Assembly (NCBI RefSeq): GCF_009709555.1
Contig: NZ_WJBG01000111.1
Location: forward strand, 62,001 to 126,000
DNA: 64,000 bases
From: Streptomyces blattellae
GTDB lineage: Bacteria > Actinomycetota > Actinomycetes > Streptomycetales > Streptomycetaceae
Direction: 5' to 3'
In this document: positions 52,355 through 61,493 of the stretch, in pieces
How positions within the stretch are numbered: position 1 is the first letter of the stretch
Layout of the letters: the number at the start of each line of letters is the position of its first letter
Notes under the pieces: model-generated
What the model was told of the DNA's origin: nothing
The model's database searches: none
What the model saw: only the letters and a program-made list of their open reading frames with translations
Program-made: the position numbers and the translations under genes

Positions 52355-53517
52355 ACGAGTCACTGCGCATCGTCAGGCTGGCGAACTTCGTCGCGCCCGC
52401 CTCGGGCGGTCTGCGTACCGCGCTGCGCGAACTCGGCAAGGGGTTCAAGGCGGCCGGGCACGAGCCGGTGCTGATCGTGCCGGGTGAGCGGTACTCCGAC
52501 CGGGAGACCGAGCAGGGCCGGGTGATCACGCTGCCCGGGCCGCTGCTGCCCGGCACCGGCGGCTACCGCGTACTCATCGACAAGCGGCGGGTCGCGGGGC
52601 TCCTGGCGGAACTGGGACCCGACCGACTGGAGGTCTCCGACCGTACGACCCTGCGCTGGACCGGCAAGTGGGCACGCCGCGCCCGGGTCCCCGCCGTGAT
52701 GGTCTCCCACGAGACCGCGGACGGCGTGCTGCGCACCTGGGGCCTGTCGGAGAACCTGTCCCGGCGGACCGCCGACGCCCTCAACGTCCGTACGGCGCAC
52801 ACCTACTCGCGGGTCGTGTGCACCACCGAGTTCGCGGAGCGCGAGTTCGTGCGGACCGGGGCGCGCAATGTCGTACGGGCCCCCTTGGGCGTCGATGTGA
52901 TGGAGCGGCACCCCGCACTGCGGGATGCGGGTCTGCGTGCGGAGTACGCGCGCGTGGACGAGATTTTGCTGGTGATGTGCTCCCGGCTGTCGGTGGAGAA
53001 GCGGCCCGGCACCGCCGTCGACGCCGTCGAAGAGCTGGTCCGGCGCGGGCGCCGGGTGCGGCTGGTGGTGGCCGGTGACGGTCCGCTGCGGGAGCGTCTT
53101 GAGCAGCGGGCGCGGGAGCGTGCGCTTCCGGTCGCCTTCCTGGGGCACGTCTCCGACAAGGGCCGGCTCGGTGCGCTTCAGGCGTCCGCCGATGTCTGCC
53201 TGGCGCCGGGGCCCGCCGAGACGTTCGGGCTCGCCGCGCTGGAGGCGATGGCCTGCGGTACGCCCGTGGTGGCGAGCGCCTCGTCGGCGCTGCCGGAGGT
53301 GATCGGCTCCGCCGGGGCCACCGCCGCGGACCGCGGAGCGGCCTTCGCGGACGCCGTGGACATGCTCCTGGAGCGGTCCGAGGCGGACCGCCGGGAGGCG
53401 GCACGCGCGCGTGCCGAGTGTTTCGGATGGGGCGCGGCGGTCGAAGCGTTCCTCGCCGCGCACGACGCGGTGGTGACAGGACCGGTGCACCGGGTCATGC
53501 CGGAGCGTGTGACATGA
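52351..53517 (+). CDS. Glycosyltransferase family 4, PimC-like
   Basis: A 388-residue GT-B protein with RLANFVAPASGGLRTALREL at the N-terminus, VMCSRLSVEKRPGTAVDAVEEL (residues ~210-231), and the donor motif PAETFGLAALEAMACGTPVVAS. It resembles enzymes adding mannose to phosphatidylinositol mannosides. GTG start in the overlap with the previous gene; its stop overlaps the SGNH hydrolase (ATGA), so the three genes form a tight operon. Confidence 0.86.
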   Translation: MNESLRIVRLANFVAPASGGLRTALRELGKGFKAAGHEPVLIVPGERYSDRETEQGRVITLPGPLLPGTGGYRVLIDKRRVAGLLAELGPDRLEVSDRTTLRWTGKWARRARVPAVMVSHETADGVLRTWGLSENLSRRTADALNVRTAHTYSRVVCTTEFAEREFVRTGARNVVRAPLGVDVMERHPALRDAGLRAEYARVDEILLVMCSRLSVEKRPGTAVDAVEELVRRGRRVRLVVAGDGPLRERLEQRARERALPVAFLGHVSDKGRLGALQASADVCLAPGPAETFGLAALEAMACGTPVVASASSALPEVIGSAGATAADRGAAFADAVDMLLERSEADRREAARARAECFGWGAAVEAFLAAHDAVVTGPVHRVMPERVT

Positions 53518-54374
53518 GACCGATGCGTTTCGTGTCCCTCGGGGATTCGCTCACCGAAGGGGTGGGCGATCCCGTGGGGAAGGTCTGGCGCGGCTGGGCC
53601 GCGCTGCTCGCCGACGGGCTCGGTGTGGGGCCGGCGCGGTTCACCAACCTGGCCGTGAGCGGGGCGCAGACGCGTGATGTGCTGGAACGTCAACTGCCCG
53701 CCGCGCTCGACCTGCGGCCCGACGTGGCGTCCGTCGTCATCGGCGTCAACGACACACTGCGCTGCACCTTCGACATCCACGCCGTGGCCGAACGGCTCGA
53801 CACGGTGTACGCGGCCTTCGCCGCCCAGGGCACGACCGTCCTCACCGCCTGTCTGCCCGACCCCGGTTCGATGCTGAGGCTGCCGGGTTCACTGGCCCGC
53901 CCGCTGGCTCGCAGACAGCGCGCGGTCAACACGGTGGTCCACGCGCTGTCCGAGCGGTACGGCGCCGTGCATCTGCACGCCGCCGAGGAGGAGTGGGCCC
54001 AGGACCGGGCGATCTGGAGCGCGGACCGGCTGCACCCCAGTGAGCGTGGGCACCGGGAACTGGCGCTGCGGTTCCACGGGCTGCTGGCCGAGGCGGGCGT
54101 CGCGAAGGGGTTCGCGCCCTCGCCCGTGCCGGAGTTCCCGGCGCCCACCAGGTCGGCGAGCCTGGTGTGGCTGGCCACCGCGGGCACGGCCTGGCTGATC
54201 CGTCGGTGCACCGACCTGTTGCCGAACCTGTTGACGCTGGCCGTCGACGAAATGCGGCACCGCGCGCGCGGAACGAGCGCGAAGCTCGATCTGCGGGCGG
54301 CGCATGCGGTGTCCGCCGCGCTGGCGGCGCTGTCGATGGAGTTGGAGCAGCGACCGGAGCCGGACGCGGCTTAG
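53514..54374 (+). CDS. SGNH/GDSL hydrolase
   Basis: A 286-residue esterase-like protein: block I SLGDSLTEG with catalytic Ser12, block III VIGVNDTLR, and block V ADRLHPSERGH with the Asp and His. No signal peptide. A C-terminal extension (~210-286) contains one hydrophobic segment (SLVWLATAGTAWLI). In this operon it might add or remove an acyl group from the glycolipid made by the two glycosyltransferases; inference. Confidence 0.88.
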   Translation: MRPMRFVSLGDSLTEGVGDPVGKVWRGWAALLADGLGVGPARFTNLAVSGAQTRDVLERQLPAALDLRPDVASVVIGVNDTLRCTFDIHAVAERLDTVYAAFAAQGTTVLTACLPDPGSMLRLPGSLARPLARRQRAVNTVVHALSERYGAVHLHAAEEEWAQDRAIWSADRLHPSERGHRELALRFHGLLAEAGVAKGFAPSPVPEFPAPTRSASLVWLATAGTAWLIRRCTDLLPNLLTLAVDEMRHRARGTSAKLDLRAAHAVSAALAALSMELEQRPEPDAA

Positions 54375-54410
54375 CTCCGCTGGTTCGGCCGTGGGTATCT
54401 GCGGGTGCGT

Positions 54411-54454
54411 TGTGGCCGGTCGCGCAGTTCCCCGCGCCCCTGAAGGGGCGCGGG
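54411..54454 (+). repeat. Dispersed Streptomyces hairpin repeat, likely terminator
   Basis: tgtggccggtcgcgcagtt leads into CCCGCGCCCC (54431-54440), TGAA, GGGGCGCGGG (54445-54454), a perfect 10-bp stem. The same core recurs, half complete, at 61411. This repeat is common between genes in Streptomyces chromosomes. Here it sits between convergent genes and probably terminates both. Confidence 0.8.
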
Positions 54455-54499
54455 TACGCACCGTACGCCGGTAAGGCCCCGACGATGACATTCAGGGGG

Positions 54500-55369
54500 T
54501 CAGTGGCGGCGTACGGGGATGAAGCGGACCGGGGTTCCAGGGGCCGCCTGCGCGGTCGGCGGTAGGTCTGTCTGGCGGACCACGGCTATCACCGGGTAGC
54601 CCCCGGTCGTCGGGTGGTCGGCCAGGAAGACCACTGGGCGGCCGTCGGGTGGTACCTGGACCGCGCCCAGCACCATGCCCTCACTGGGGAGTTCACCGGG
54701 GAGGGCTCGCTCCAGGGCGGGCCCTTCGGTGCGCAGGCCGATGCGGTTGCTGGAGGCGGACACGCGGTACGGCCGTGAGGTGAACGTGCGAAGGGCCTCC
54801 TGGGTGAACCAGCCGTCGCGCGGGCCGAGGGTGACGTGCAGGACCAGTTCGGCCGGGGGAGCGGGCTGGGGGGCGACGTCCACGCGCGCGTGGGGCGTGA
54901 GGGGCTGCCCCAGGGGCAGTACCGTGCCGTCCGCGAGCGGTGGTGGGCCGAGGCCGGAGAGCAGGTCGGTGGAGCGGCTGCCGAGCACGGGGTCGACGGC
55001 GACGCCGCCGGCGACGGCGAGATAGCTGCGTACGCCGGAGACGGCGGAGCCGATCTCCAGCACGGCCCCCTCCGGAATACGCACCGGTGCGCCCCAGGCG
55101 ACGGGGCGGCCGTCCACCGTGACGCGGCAGGGTGCGCCCCCGACCGCCACGGTGACCGTCGAACGAGGGCGTACGGCGCAGCCGTTGAGCGTGGTTTCCA
55201 GGACGGCGGCCTCGGGGGGATTGCCGACGAGGCGGTTGACCAGGGCCGCCGCGGGCCCGTCCAGGGCGCCGGAGCGGGGCACGCCGAGATGGGCGTGCCC
55301 GGAACGCCCGCGGTCCTGCACGGTGGTCAGGGCACCGGCCCGTACGACGACGAGCGCGCGGTCCGTCAT
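54500..55369 (-). CDS. pxpC: 5-oxoprolinase subunit PxpC
   Basis: A 289-residue biotin-dependent-carboxyltransferase-like protein (AHS2/KipA family). Typical elements are GALTTVQDRGRSGHAHLGVP near the N-terminus, SGALDGPAAALVNRLVGN, and FLADHPTTGGYPVIAVV near the end. With PxpA and PxpB it forms the ATP-dependent bacterial 5-oxoprolinase. Starts in an ATGA overlap with pxpB. Confidence 0.92.
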   Translation of the reverse strand: MTDRALVVVRAGALTTVQDRGRSGHAHLGVPRSGALDGPAAALVNRLVGNPPEAAVLETTLNGCAVRPRSTVTVAVGGAPCRVTVDGRPVAWGAPVRIPEGAVLEIGSAVSGVRSYLAVAGGVAVDPVLGSRSTDLLSGLGPPPLADGTVLPLGQPLTPHARVDVAPQPAPPAELVLHVTLGPRDGWFTQEALRTFTSRPYRVSASSNRIGLRTEGPALERALPGELPSEGMVLGAVQVPPDGRPVVFLADHPTTGGYPVIAVVRQTDLPPTAQAAPGTPVRFIPVRRH

Positions 55370-55983
55370 GGGTGCCCCACCGGGACGAAACGGACGGGTG
55401 TGCCCGGTGACAGCAGCGCGGCCGGCACGCGCGCGTGGTCCCACAGCACGGCGTCCGTGGTGCCGATCAGCTGCCAGCCACCGGGCGAGGAGCGCGGGTA
55501 GACGCCGGTGTAGGGGCCCGCGAGTCCCACCGCACCGGCGGGGACGGCGGTGCGCGGCGTGGCCCGCCGCGGGACGTCGTAGCGCTCCGGCAGCCCGGAC
55601 AGGTAGCCGAAGCCGGGCGCGAAACCGCAGAAGGCGACGCGGAATTCGGTCCCCGCGTGGATACGGGCCACCTCCCGCTCGGCCACACCCCAGTGCGCCG
55701 CCACGTCGGCCAGGTCCGGGCCGTCGTAGCGCACCGGGAGCTCGATCACCCCACGCGCGCGTGGGGGAGCGGGCGGCACTTGTGCGGCGGTCAGTTCGGC
55801 GGCCAGACGGGCCGGGTCGGCGAGGCCGTCCAGGAGGACCGTACGGGCCGCCGGGACGATCTCGCCGACGGAGAGGGAGCCCTCCGCGCGGCGCCGTAGC
55901 AACTCCGCGTGCAGGGCCTGCGCCTCGGCCCCGGAAGCGACCTCGACGAGCAGGGCGCCGGCACCGACGGGCAGCACCCTCAT
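55366..55983 (-). CDS. pxpB: 5-oxoprolinase subunit PxpB
   Basis: A 205-residue allophanate-hydrolase-subunit-1-like (KipI) protein with N-terminal MRVLPVGAGALLVEV and the family stretch FCGFAPGFGYLSGLP then PAGAVGLAGPYTGVYP. It overlaps pxpC and pxpA by four bases on either side, so stoichiometric expression is expected. Confidence 0.92.
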   Translation of the reverse strand: MRVLPVGAGALLVEVASGAEAQALHAELLRRRAEGSLSVGEIVPAARTVLLDGLADPARLAAELTAAQVPPAPPRARGVIELPVRYDGPDLADVAAHWGVAEREVARIHAGTEFRVAFCGFAPGFGYLSGLPERYDVPRRATPRTAVPAGAVGLAGPYTGVYPRSSPGGWQLIGTTDAVLWDHARVPAALLSPGTPVRFVPVGHP

Positions 55984-56738
55984 ACGAAGGCCTCCACCCG
56001 GACACCCGACTCCCGGAGTCGCTCCCGGACCCGGCGGGCCAGCTCAACCGCGCCGGGCGTGTCCCCGTGCAGGCACAAGGACTCGGCCCGTACCTCGACC
56101 GGCGCCCCGGAGCGGGACGTGACGACGCCGAAGCGGGCCAGCCCCAACGAGCGCTCCACCACGGTGTCCGGGTCGGTGAGCACGGCGCCGTCCTGCCCGC
56201 GCGGAACGAGCGTGCCCTCCTCGGTGTACGCGCGGTCCGCGAACGCCTCCGCGACGGCGGGGAGCCCGGCCTTCCCGGCCAGCTCCAGCAGCCGTGAGCC
56301 GGGCATTCCGAGCACGGGCAGGGAGGCGTCCGCGAGGAGCACGCCGTCGACGACCGCGCCGGCCTGCTCCTCGTCGTGCACGACGCGGTTGTAGAGCGCG
56401 CCGTGCGGCTTGACGTACGACACGCGCGTGCCCGCCGCGCGCGCGAACACCTCCAGGGCGCCGATCTGGTAGGCCACTTCGGCCGCCAGCTCGGCGGGCG
56501 GCACGTCCATCGCGCGCCGCCCGAACCCCGCCAGATCCCGGTAGGCGACCTGCGCCCCGATCCGTACGCCGCGCTCGGCCGCCAGCTCACACACGTGCCG
56601 CATGGTGACCGCGTCCCCGGCGTGGAAGCCGCAGGCCACGTTGGCGCTGGTGACGACGGACAGCAACTGCTCGTCGTCGGTGAGCCGCCAGCGGCCGAAG
56701 CCCTCGCCGAGGTCGGCGTTCAGATCGATCGCGGTCAT
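55980..56738 (-). CDS. pxpA: 5-oxoprolinase subunit PxpA (LamB/YcsF family)
   Basis: A 252-residue TIM-barrel protein with DLNADLGEGFGRW at the start, SANVACGFHAGDAVTM, and YVKPHGALYN, all hallmark LamB/YcsF motifs with the likely metal and substrate residues. PxpABC converts 5-oxo-L-proline to L-glutamate using ATP. Confidence 0.93.
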   Translation of the reverse strand: MTAIDLNADLGEGFGRWRLTDDEQLLSVVTSANVACGFHAGDAVTMRHVCELAAERGVRIGAQVAYRDLAGFGRRAMDVPPAELAAEVAYQIGALEVFARAAGTRVSYVKPHGALYNRVVHDEEQAGAVVDGVLLADASLPVLGMPGSRLLELAGKAGLPAVAEAFADRAYTEEGTLVPRGQDGAVLTDPDTVVERSLGLARFGVVTSRSGAPVEVRAESLCLHGDTPGAVELARRVRERLRESGVRVEAFV

Positions 56739-56784
56739 CGGTCCCCTCTGGTGTTCTGGTGTTCATGGACCTGCTCGTCACTGC

Positions 56785-57606
56785 TCACGCCACCCGGAAC
56801 TGCTCGTCGCGGGCGTCCGTGAGGAACATCTGGCCCGGTGCGTGGGTGATGGCGAACGGCGGTCGTGACGCCATCACCGCGGCCTGCGGGGTCACTCCGC
56901 AGGCCCAGAACACCGGGATGTCGTCCGCGGCGGTGTCGACCGGATCGCCGAAGTCGGGGCGGCCGAGGTCGTCGATGCCGAGCCCCGACGGATCGCCGCA
57001 GTGTACGGGGCTGCCGTGGACCGCCGGGAGCAGACTGCTCTCCCGGATCGCCGCCGCCAGGTGTTCCGGCGGCACCGGGCGCATGGACACCACCAGCGGT
57101 CCGTGCAGCCGCCCCGCGGGACGGCATTGACGGCCGGTCAGGTACATCGGGACGTTGCGGCCCTGTTCGAGGTGGCGGATCGGGACACCCGCCCCGGCCA
57201 GCGCCCACTCGAAGGTGAAGCTGCATCCGATCAGGACCGACACCAGGTCGTCCCGCCAGTACCCGCGCACATCCGTCGGCTCGTCCACCAACTCGCCGTC
57301 CTCCCACACCCGGTAGCGCGGCAGATCGGTGCGCAGATCCGCGCCGTCCGCGAGGACCGTCGTGCAGGAACCGGCGTCCGTGATGTCGAGTACCGGACAC
57401 GGCTTGGGGTTGCGCTGGCAGAACACCAGCAGGTCGTACGCCCAGTCCGCGGGCACCGCGATCAGATTGGCCTGTGTGTGTCCCGCGGCGATTCCGGCGG
57501 TGGGGCCCGTCAGGCCCGCGCGGAAGCGGGTGCGCGCGCTTCTCGGGCTCCACGCGCGCGCGTGCTCGTCCACGAGGGTCACGGGGCGGTCTTCCGTGCG
57601 GTTCAC
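56785..57606 (-). CDS. DUF1445 protein, D-glutamate cyclase-like (putative hydro-lyase)
   Basis: A 273-residue protein of the DUF1445 family, recognised by the N-terminal [32 protein letters not shown] and [15 protein letters not shown]. The mammalian homologue is a D-glutamate cyclase producing 5-oxo-D-proline; bacterial members are usually labelled hydro-lyase without proof. Direct linkage to pxpABC supports a role in 5-oxoproline metabolism. The GTG start overlaps the MFS stop (GTGA). Confidence 0.87.
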   Translation of the reverse strand: MNRTEDRPVTLVDEHARAWSPRSARTRFRAGLTGPTAGIAAGHTQANLIAVPADWAYDLLVFCQRNPKPCPVLDITDAGSCTTVLADGADLRTDLPRYRVWEDGELVDEPTDVRGYWRDDLVSVLIGCSFTFEWALAGAGVPIRHLEQGRNVPMYLTGRQCRPAGRLHGPLVVSMRPVPPEHLAAAIRESSLLPAVHGSPVHCGDPSGLGIDDLGRPDFGDPVDTAADDIPVFWACGVTPQAAVMASRPPFAITHAPGQMFLTDARDEQFRVA

Positions 57607-58904
57607 TCCAGTTCCTTCCCGCGCGTCTCCGGCAACCCGAACAGCGCCAGTGCGGCCACCGCGTATCCGATCGCCCCGAAGACCAGCGCTCCGCCCACGC
57701 CCCAACTGTCGGCCAGGAAGCCGACGGTCGTGGGGAAGACGGCGCCCACGGCGCGGCCGGCGTTGTAGGTGAAGCCCTGTCCCGCGCCGCGCACCGCGGT
57801 CGGGTACAGCTCGCTCAGGAAGGAACCGAAGCCGCTGAAGATGGCCGACATGCAGAACCCGAGCGGGAAACCGAGCACCAGGAGCAGGGTGTTGGCGCCG
57901 TTCGGGATGTTCCCGTACGCCACGATGCAGACCGCGGACAGCAGCGCGAAGAGCCAGATGTTGCGCCGGCGGCCGAGCCGGTCGGTGAGGTAACCGCCGG
58001 TCAGATAGCCGAGGAAGGCGCCGGAGATCAGGAACGTCAGATAGCTGCCGGTGCCCACGACCGACAGGCCGCGATCGCTCTTCAGGTACGTCGGCACCCA
58101 GGTGGCCAGCGTGTAGTAGCCGCCCTGGACACCGGTGGACAGCAGCCCCGCGAAGATCGTGGTGCGCAGCAGACCGGGTTTGAAGATCGCCGTGAAGGAG
58201 CCCTTGCCCGCGCTCTTCCGCCGTACCGCTATCGCCTCGGGCGCGTCCTGCACCCGGCGTCGCATCCAGACGACGAGCAGCGCGGGCAGCGCTCCGGTCC
58301 AGAACATCACGCGCCAGGCCAGATCGTCGTCCATGACCGAGAACACCACCGTGTACACGATCGCGGCGAGCGCCCAGCCGACGGCCCAGGAGCTCTGGAT
58401 CGCGCCGAGCGTGCGGCCCCGGTGCTTCGCGCTCGCGTACTCGGCGACCAGGATCGCCCCGACCGCCCACTCGCCGCCGAAACCGAGGCCCTGGAGGGCG
58501 CGGAAGACCAGCAGGGTCTCGAAGGTGGGGGCGAAGCCGCAGGCGACGGTGAAGACCGCGTAGGTGATCACCGTGATCATCAGTGCCCTGACCCGGCCGA
58601 ACCGGTCGGCCATCACCCCCGCGAGGGCGCCGCCGACGCCGGACGCCAACAGCGTCACGGTGGTGAACAGGCCGGTCTGGCCGCTGTTCAGGCCGAAGTA
58701 CGCGGCCAGCGCGACCATGCTCAGCGGCAGCGTGAAGTAGTCGTAGGAGTCGAGGGCATAGCCGCCGAACGCGCCGGCGAAGGCGCGGCGGCCGCGCGGA
58801 CCCAGGGCGCGCAGCCAGCCCAGCGCGCCGTCGTCGGCGGTGCGTTCATCCATGGCCGGGCGGACGTCGGCGCTCAGGGCCTGGGGTGGAGGGGTCGTGC
58901 TCAT
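57603..58904 (-). CDS. MFS transporter, metabolite:proton symporter type
   Basis: A 433-residue protein with twelve helices, resembling carboxylate/SHS-type symporters. The first loop motif is [15 protein letters not shown] and a second copy [15 protein letters not shown] lies after helix 8; [14 protein letters not shown] and [16 protein letters not shown] are further family motifs. It is first in the operon with the DUF1445 and pxp genes, so it probably imports 5-oxoproline, glutamate or a related acid. Confidence 0.88.
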   Translation of the reverse strand: MSTTPPPQALSADVRPAMDERTADDGALGWLRALGPRGRRAFAGAFGGYALDSYDYFTLPLSMVALAAYFGLNSGQTGLFTTVTLLASGVGGALAGVMADRFGRVRALMITVITYAVFTVACGFAPTFETLLVFRALQGLGFGGEWAVGAILVAEYASAKHRGRTLGAIQSSWAVGWALAAIVYTVVFSVMDDDLAWRVMFWTGALPALLVVWMRRRVQDAPEAIAVRRKSAGKGSFTAIFKPGLLRTTIFAGLLSTGVQGGYYTLATWVPTYLKSDRGLSVVGTGSYLTFLISGAFLGYLTGGYLTDRLGRRRNIWLFALLSAVCIVAYGNIPNGANTLLLVLGFPLGFCMSAIFSGFGSFLSELYPTAVRGAGQGFTYNAGRAVGAVFPTTVGFLADSWGVGGALVFGAIGYAVAALALFGLPETRGKELE

Positions 58905-59013
58905 GGGCACCTCGCAGAGGGAGGACGGAGGGTGCGTGAGGACTGAGCCGAGCCGTGCGGAAGCCGTCGGCGCCGTCTGGAGCGGAAGTCGGCGCCGTTC
59001 GTAGCAAGGTAGA

Positions 59014-59030
59014 GGATCGTTCAACGATCC
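59014..59030. promoter_or_regulatory. Palindromic GntR/FadR-type operator
   Basis: GGATCGTTCAACGATCC is a perfect 17-bp palindrome around a central C and contains TCGTTCAACGA, which matches the FadR-subfamily consensus TnGTnnnACnA. It lies 110 bases before the MFS start and 50 bases before the gntR start, in the divergent control region. Confidence 0.85.
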
Positions 59031-59079
59031 CTCAATACCCATGTTGTTTCGTTCTTGTGTCTGCGATTGAATTCCGGGC

Positions 59080-59775
59080 ATGGCAGAAGAGCTGTCGGGA
59101 CTGGCCGACGACCGTGCCCTCCTGGGGCGCACCAGCACCGCCGAACGGGTCTCGGACATCCTCAGGAGCCGGATCGCCGAGGGCTATTTCCCGCCCGGGA
59201 CGCGGCTGTCGGAGGACAGCATCGGCGGCGCGCTCGGCGTCTCCCGCAACACACTGCGCGAGGCGTTCCGCCTGCTCACCCATGAACGGCTGCTCGTCCA
59301 CGAGCTGAACCGGGGCGTCTTCGTCCGGGTGCTGACCGTCGAGGACGTCGAGGACATCTACCGCACCCGCGGCCTGGTCGAGTGCGCCGTCGTCCGCGGT
59401 CTCGGCGAACCGCCGTACGTGCTGGACGGGCTCGCGGAAGCCGTGGCCGAGGGGCAGCGGGCGGCGCGCGAAGGTGACTGGAAAGGGTTGGGTACGGCTA
59501 ACATCCACTTCCACCGGGAACTGGTCTCGCTCGCCGGCAGCGAGCGCACCGACGAGTTGATGCGGAGCGTGTTCGCCGAGCTGAGGCTGGCGTTCCATGT
59601 CGTGGACGACCCGCGGCGGCTGCACGAGCCGTATCTGGCGCGCAATCTGCAGATTCTCCAGGCGCTGCAGGCAGGCGAGCGGGTCGAGGCCGAGAAGCTG
59701 CTCGCCGTCTATCTCGACAACTCGTTGGAGCGGGTGGTCGAGGTGTACCGGCGGCGGGTGGGCGAGGACGGATAG
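59080..59775 (+). CDS. GntR family regulator, FadR/FCD subfamily
   Basis: A 231-residue regulator with winged helix (~15-80: PPGTRLSEDSIGGALGVSRN, LREAFRLL) and an FCD ligand domain (~90-220) carrying the metal-binding histidines in NIHFHRELV and later. Such regulators respond to carboxylic acids. The shared palindrome points to autoregulation and repression of the divergent 5-oxoproline operon. Confidence 0.9.
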   Translation: MAEELSGLADDRALLGRTSTAERVSDILRSRIAEGYFPPGTRLSEDSIGGALGVSRNTLREAFRLLTHERLLVHELNRGVFVRVLTVEDVEDIYRTRGLVECAVVRGLGEPPYVLDGLAEAVAEGQRAAREGDWKGLGTANIHFHRELVSLAGSERTDELMRSVFAELRLAFHVVDDPRRLHEPYLARNLQILQALQAGERVEAEKLLAVYLDNSLERVVEVYRRRVGEDG

Positions 59776-59847
59776 CCGGTCAGGGGTGTGACAACCGTGA
59801 CGCCGGGGCCCATCTGAGTCGTTTGGGGCGTTGTCAGACCGAGGACT

Positions 59848-59853
59848 TAGTCT
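59848..59853 (+). promoter_or_regulatory. Possible -10 box for a leaderless transcript
   Basis: TAGTCT lies 7 bases before the GTG at 59861. With ttgggg at 59823 as a weak -35, transcription would begin at or next to the start codon; no ribosome-binding site is present. Confidence 0.35.
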
Positions 59854-59860
59854 GTGCACC

Positions 59861-61387
59861 GTGACTTCGCCTGCATCGACGGACCGTGTTCCGCCCCAGT
59901 TCACCGCGGGGCCGCGCCCAGCTCCGGGCCCGGCTGCCGACGAGGGACTGGCGCGGCGGCTGCGCGCGCTCGCCTGCACCGCGCCGCTGCACGATCTGGA
60001 CGCCCGCAAGGCCAACCTCGCCGGTGAGTACTCGGTGTACGGCATGGCCGAGGTCGCCCTGTCCGCCATCGACCTCGTCACGCTGAACATGGACTTCGAC
60101 GCCGGCGCCGACCACGACCAGATCGTCGCCCGGCTCATCCCGCGCATTGCCGCCCAGGCCCCGAGGCGGCCCGTCGTCGAGCATGAGCGGGTCGCCCGGT
60201 GGGTGCTGGAGAACCTGATCAACGTCGGCAGCGTCGATCGCGGCTTTCGCGCGGTCTACGGCACCTTCGCGCCGGACGGCACGTATGTCCGGCGGGACTA
60301 CGACTTCAAGCTGATCGAGGAGGTCCCGGGACCCGCCGGCAGTGTCTATCTCCGTACGACGGACGAAGCGGTCAACGTGCTGGTCGGCGCCCTCGACACC
60401 GACGTCACCAGCGCCCAGATCGCCGCCGAGGTCAAGCTGGAGGTGCTGATCAACCGCGGGCGGCTCGCGGATGCCCAGCTCGCCGCCGAGCAGGCCCGGT
60501 ATCGGACCGTGCAGTACTCCGAGACGCTGCGGCGGGCGCTGGATGCCACTCGGCGCAATGTGCGCGCCGTCGACTGGCTCAGCGCGGTACCCGACATGAT
60601 CGCCGAGGCGCTGGAGCACGTCGCCGACCGGTACCGGCACGAGAACGCGATCCTCACCAACATCCGCAAGGCGCGGGACGAGTCCGAGGATCCCGAGCAC
60701 AAGCGGCGTGCGGCGGAGCTGGTCGACATCGTGAAGGACTGCATTCGGCGGCATACGCAGTTGCAGTCGCGACTGCTGGAGGCCGGGCCGCTGTTCCGGG
60801 CCGAGCAGGACCGGCAGGCGTTCGCCACACCGATGACGTCGTCGGGGATCGATCTGTACGGACATCTCGTCGCGCCTGTGCTGCCGTTGGAGCTGGAGCG
60901 GGCGGTCCGGGTCACGGATGCGTTCTTCGCGCGCGGGACGGGGCTGCGCACTCCGGTGTCCGTCCGGATGGGGGATCTCGTGGACATACTGCTGACTCCG
61001 CCGGTGGAGCGGGAGCATCTCGGCGCGGAGATGCCTGAGCCGGATCTCATCGCCACGCCGGACGACAGCCGGTTCAGCGAGGAGCAGTTGGCTGCGGCCA
61101 TCGCGCTGCTCGATGTGCCTGCGGATGCGCCGCGTAGGTTGTCGGGGCTGTTGGTCGACGCCCGTCGGATTGATCCTGATCTGCCCTATTTGGTGGCCCT
61201 GCTCGCTGTTCACGCGGCCAGTCCGCCTGTCGGTACGGCGTATCGGCAGGGGGAGCAGAGGTTGCTGTTTGCCGTGGATGACGGGACTGAGCTGGATGAT
61301 CCGGAGTTCGGTGGGGCGGATTTGATTGTGGGGACGGCGTTGCTCGATGCGGTGGGGATGGCGGCGGATCGGACGGAGGCGGCTTGA
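59861..61387 (+). CDS. SMC-complex accessory protein candidate, MksF/JetA-like
   Basis: A 508-residue soluble protein. The GTG at 59861 gives MTSPASTDRVPPQ. The N-terminal ~120 residues are helical with a winged-helix-like part (SVYGMAEVALSAIDLVTLNMD). The middle (~180-320) is strongly helical and charged (VKLEVLINRGRLADAQLAAE, YRHENAILTNIRKARDESED), consistent with kleisin-type neck and coiled-coil contacts. The C-terminus is acidic. Size and position before a winged-helix protein and an SMC-like ATPase match MksF/JetA; family membership is inferred from context, not from a diagnostic motif. Confidence 0.6.
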   Translation: MTSPASTDRVPPQFTAGPRPAPGPAADEGLARRLRALACTAPLHDLDARKANLAGEYSVYGMAEVALSAIDLVTLNMDFDAGADHDQIVARLIPRIAAQAPRRPVVEHERVARWVLENLINVGSVDRGFRAVYGTFAPDGTYVRRDYDFKLIEEVPGPAGSVYLRTTDEAVNVLVGALDTDVTSAQIAAEVKLEVLINRGRLADAQLAAEQARYRTVQYSETLRRALDATRRNVRAVDWLSAVPDMIAEALEHVADRYRHENAILTNIRKARDESEDPEHKRRAAELVDIVKDCIRRHTQLQSRLLEAGPLFRAEQDRQAFATPMTSSGIDLYGHLVAPVLPLELERAVRVTDAFFARGTGLRTPVSVRMGDLVDILLTPPVEREHLGAEMPEPDLIATPDDSRFSEEQLAAAIALLDVPADAPRRLSGLLVDARRIDPDLPYLVALLAVHAASPPVGTAYRQGEQRLLFAVDDGTELDDPEFGGADLIVGTALLDAVGMAADRTEAA

Positions 61388-61410
61388 TGTCTGTTGCCGG
61401 GTGTGGGGCG

Positions 61411-61443
61411 TGTGTGGCTGGTCTCGCAGTTCCCCGCGCCCCT
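61411..61443 (+). repeat. Half copy of the dispersed hairpin repeat
   Basis: tgtgtggctggtctcgcag followed by ttccccgcgcccct matches the left arm of the repeat at 54411, but the complementary right arm is missing, so no hairpin can form. It lies in the 106-base gap between the first two genes of the SMC-like cluster. Confidence 0.7.
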
Positions 61444-61493
61444 AAGAGCCTTGTCCTGCCGCCCGTTCATCAGAATCCCGAGGAGTCGCGACC

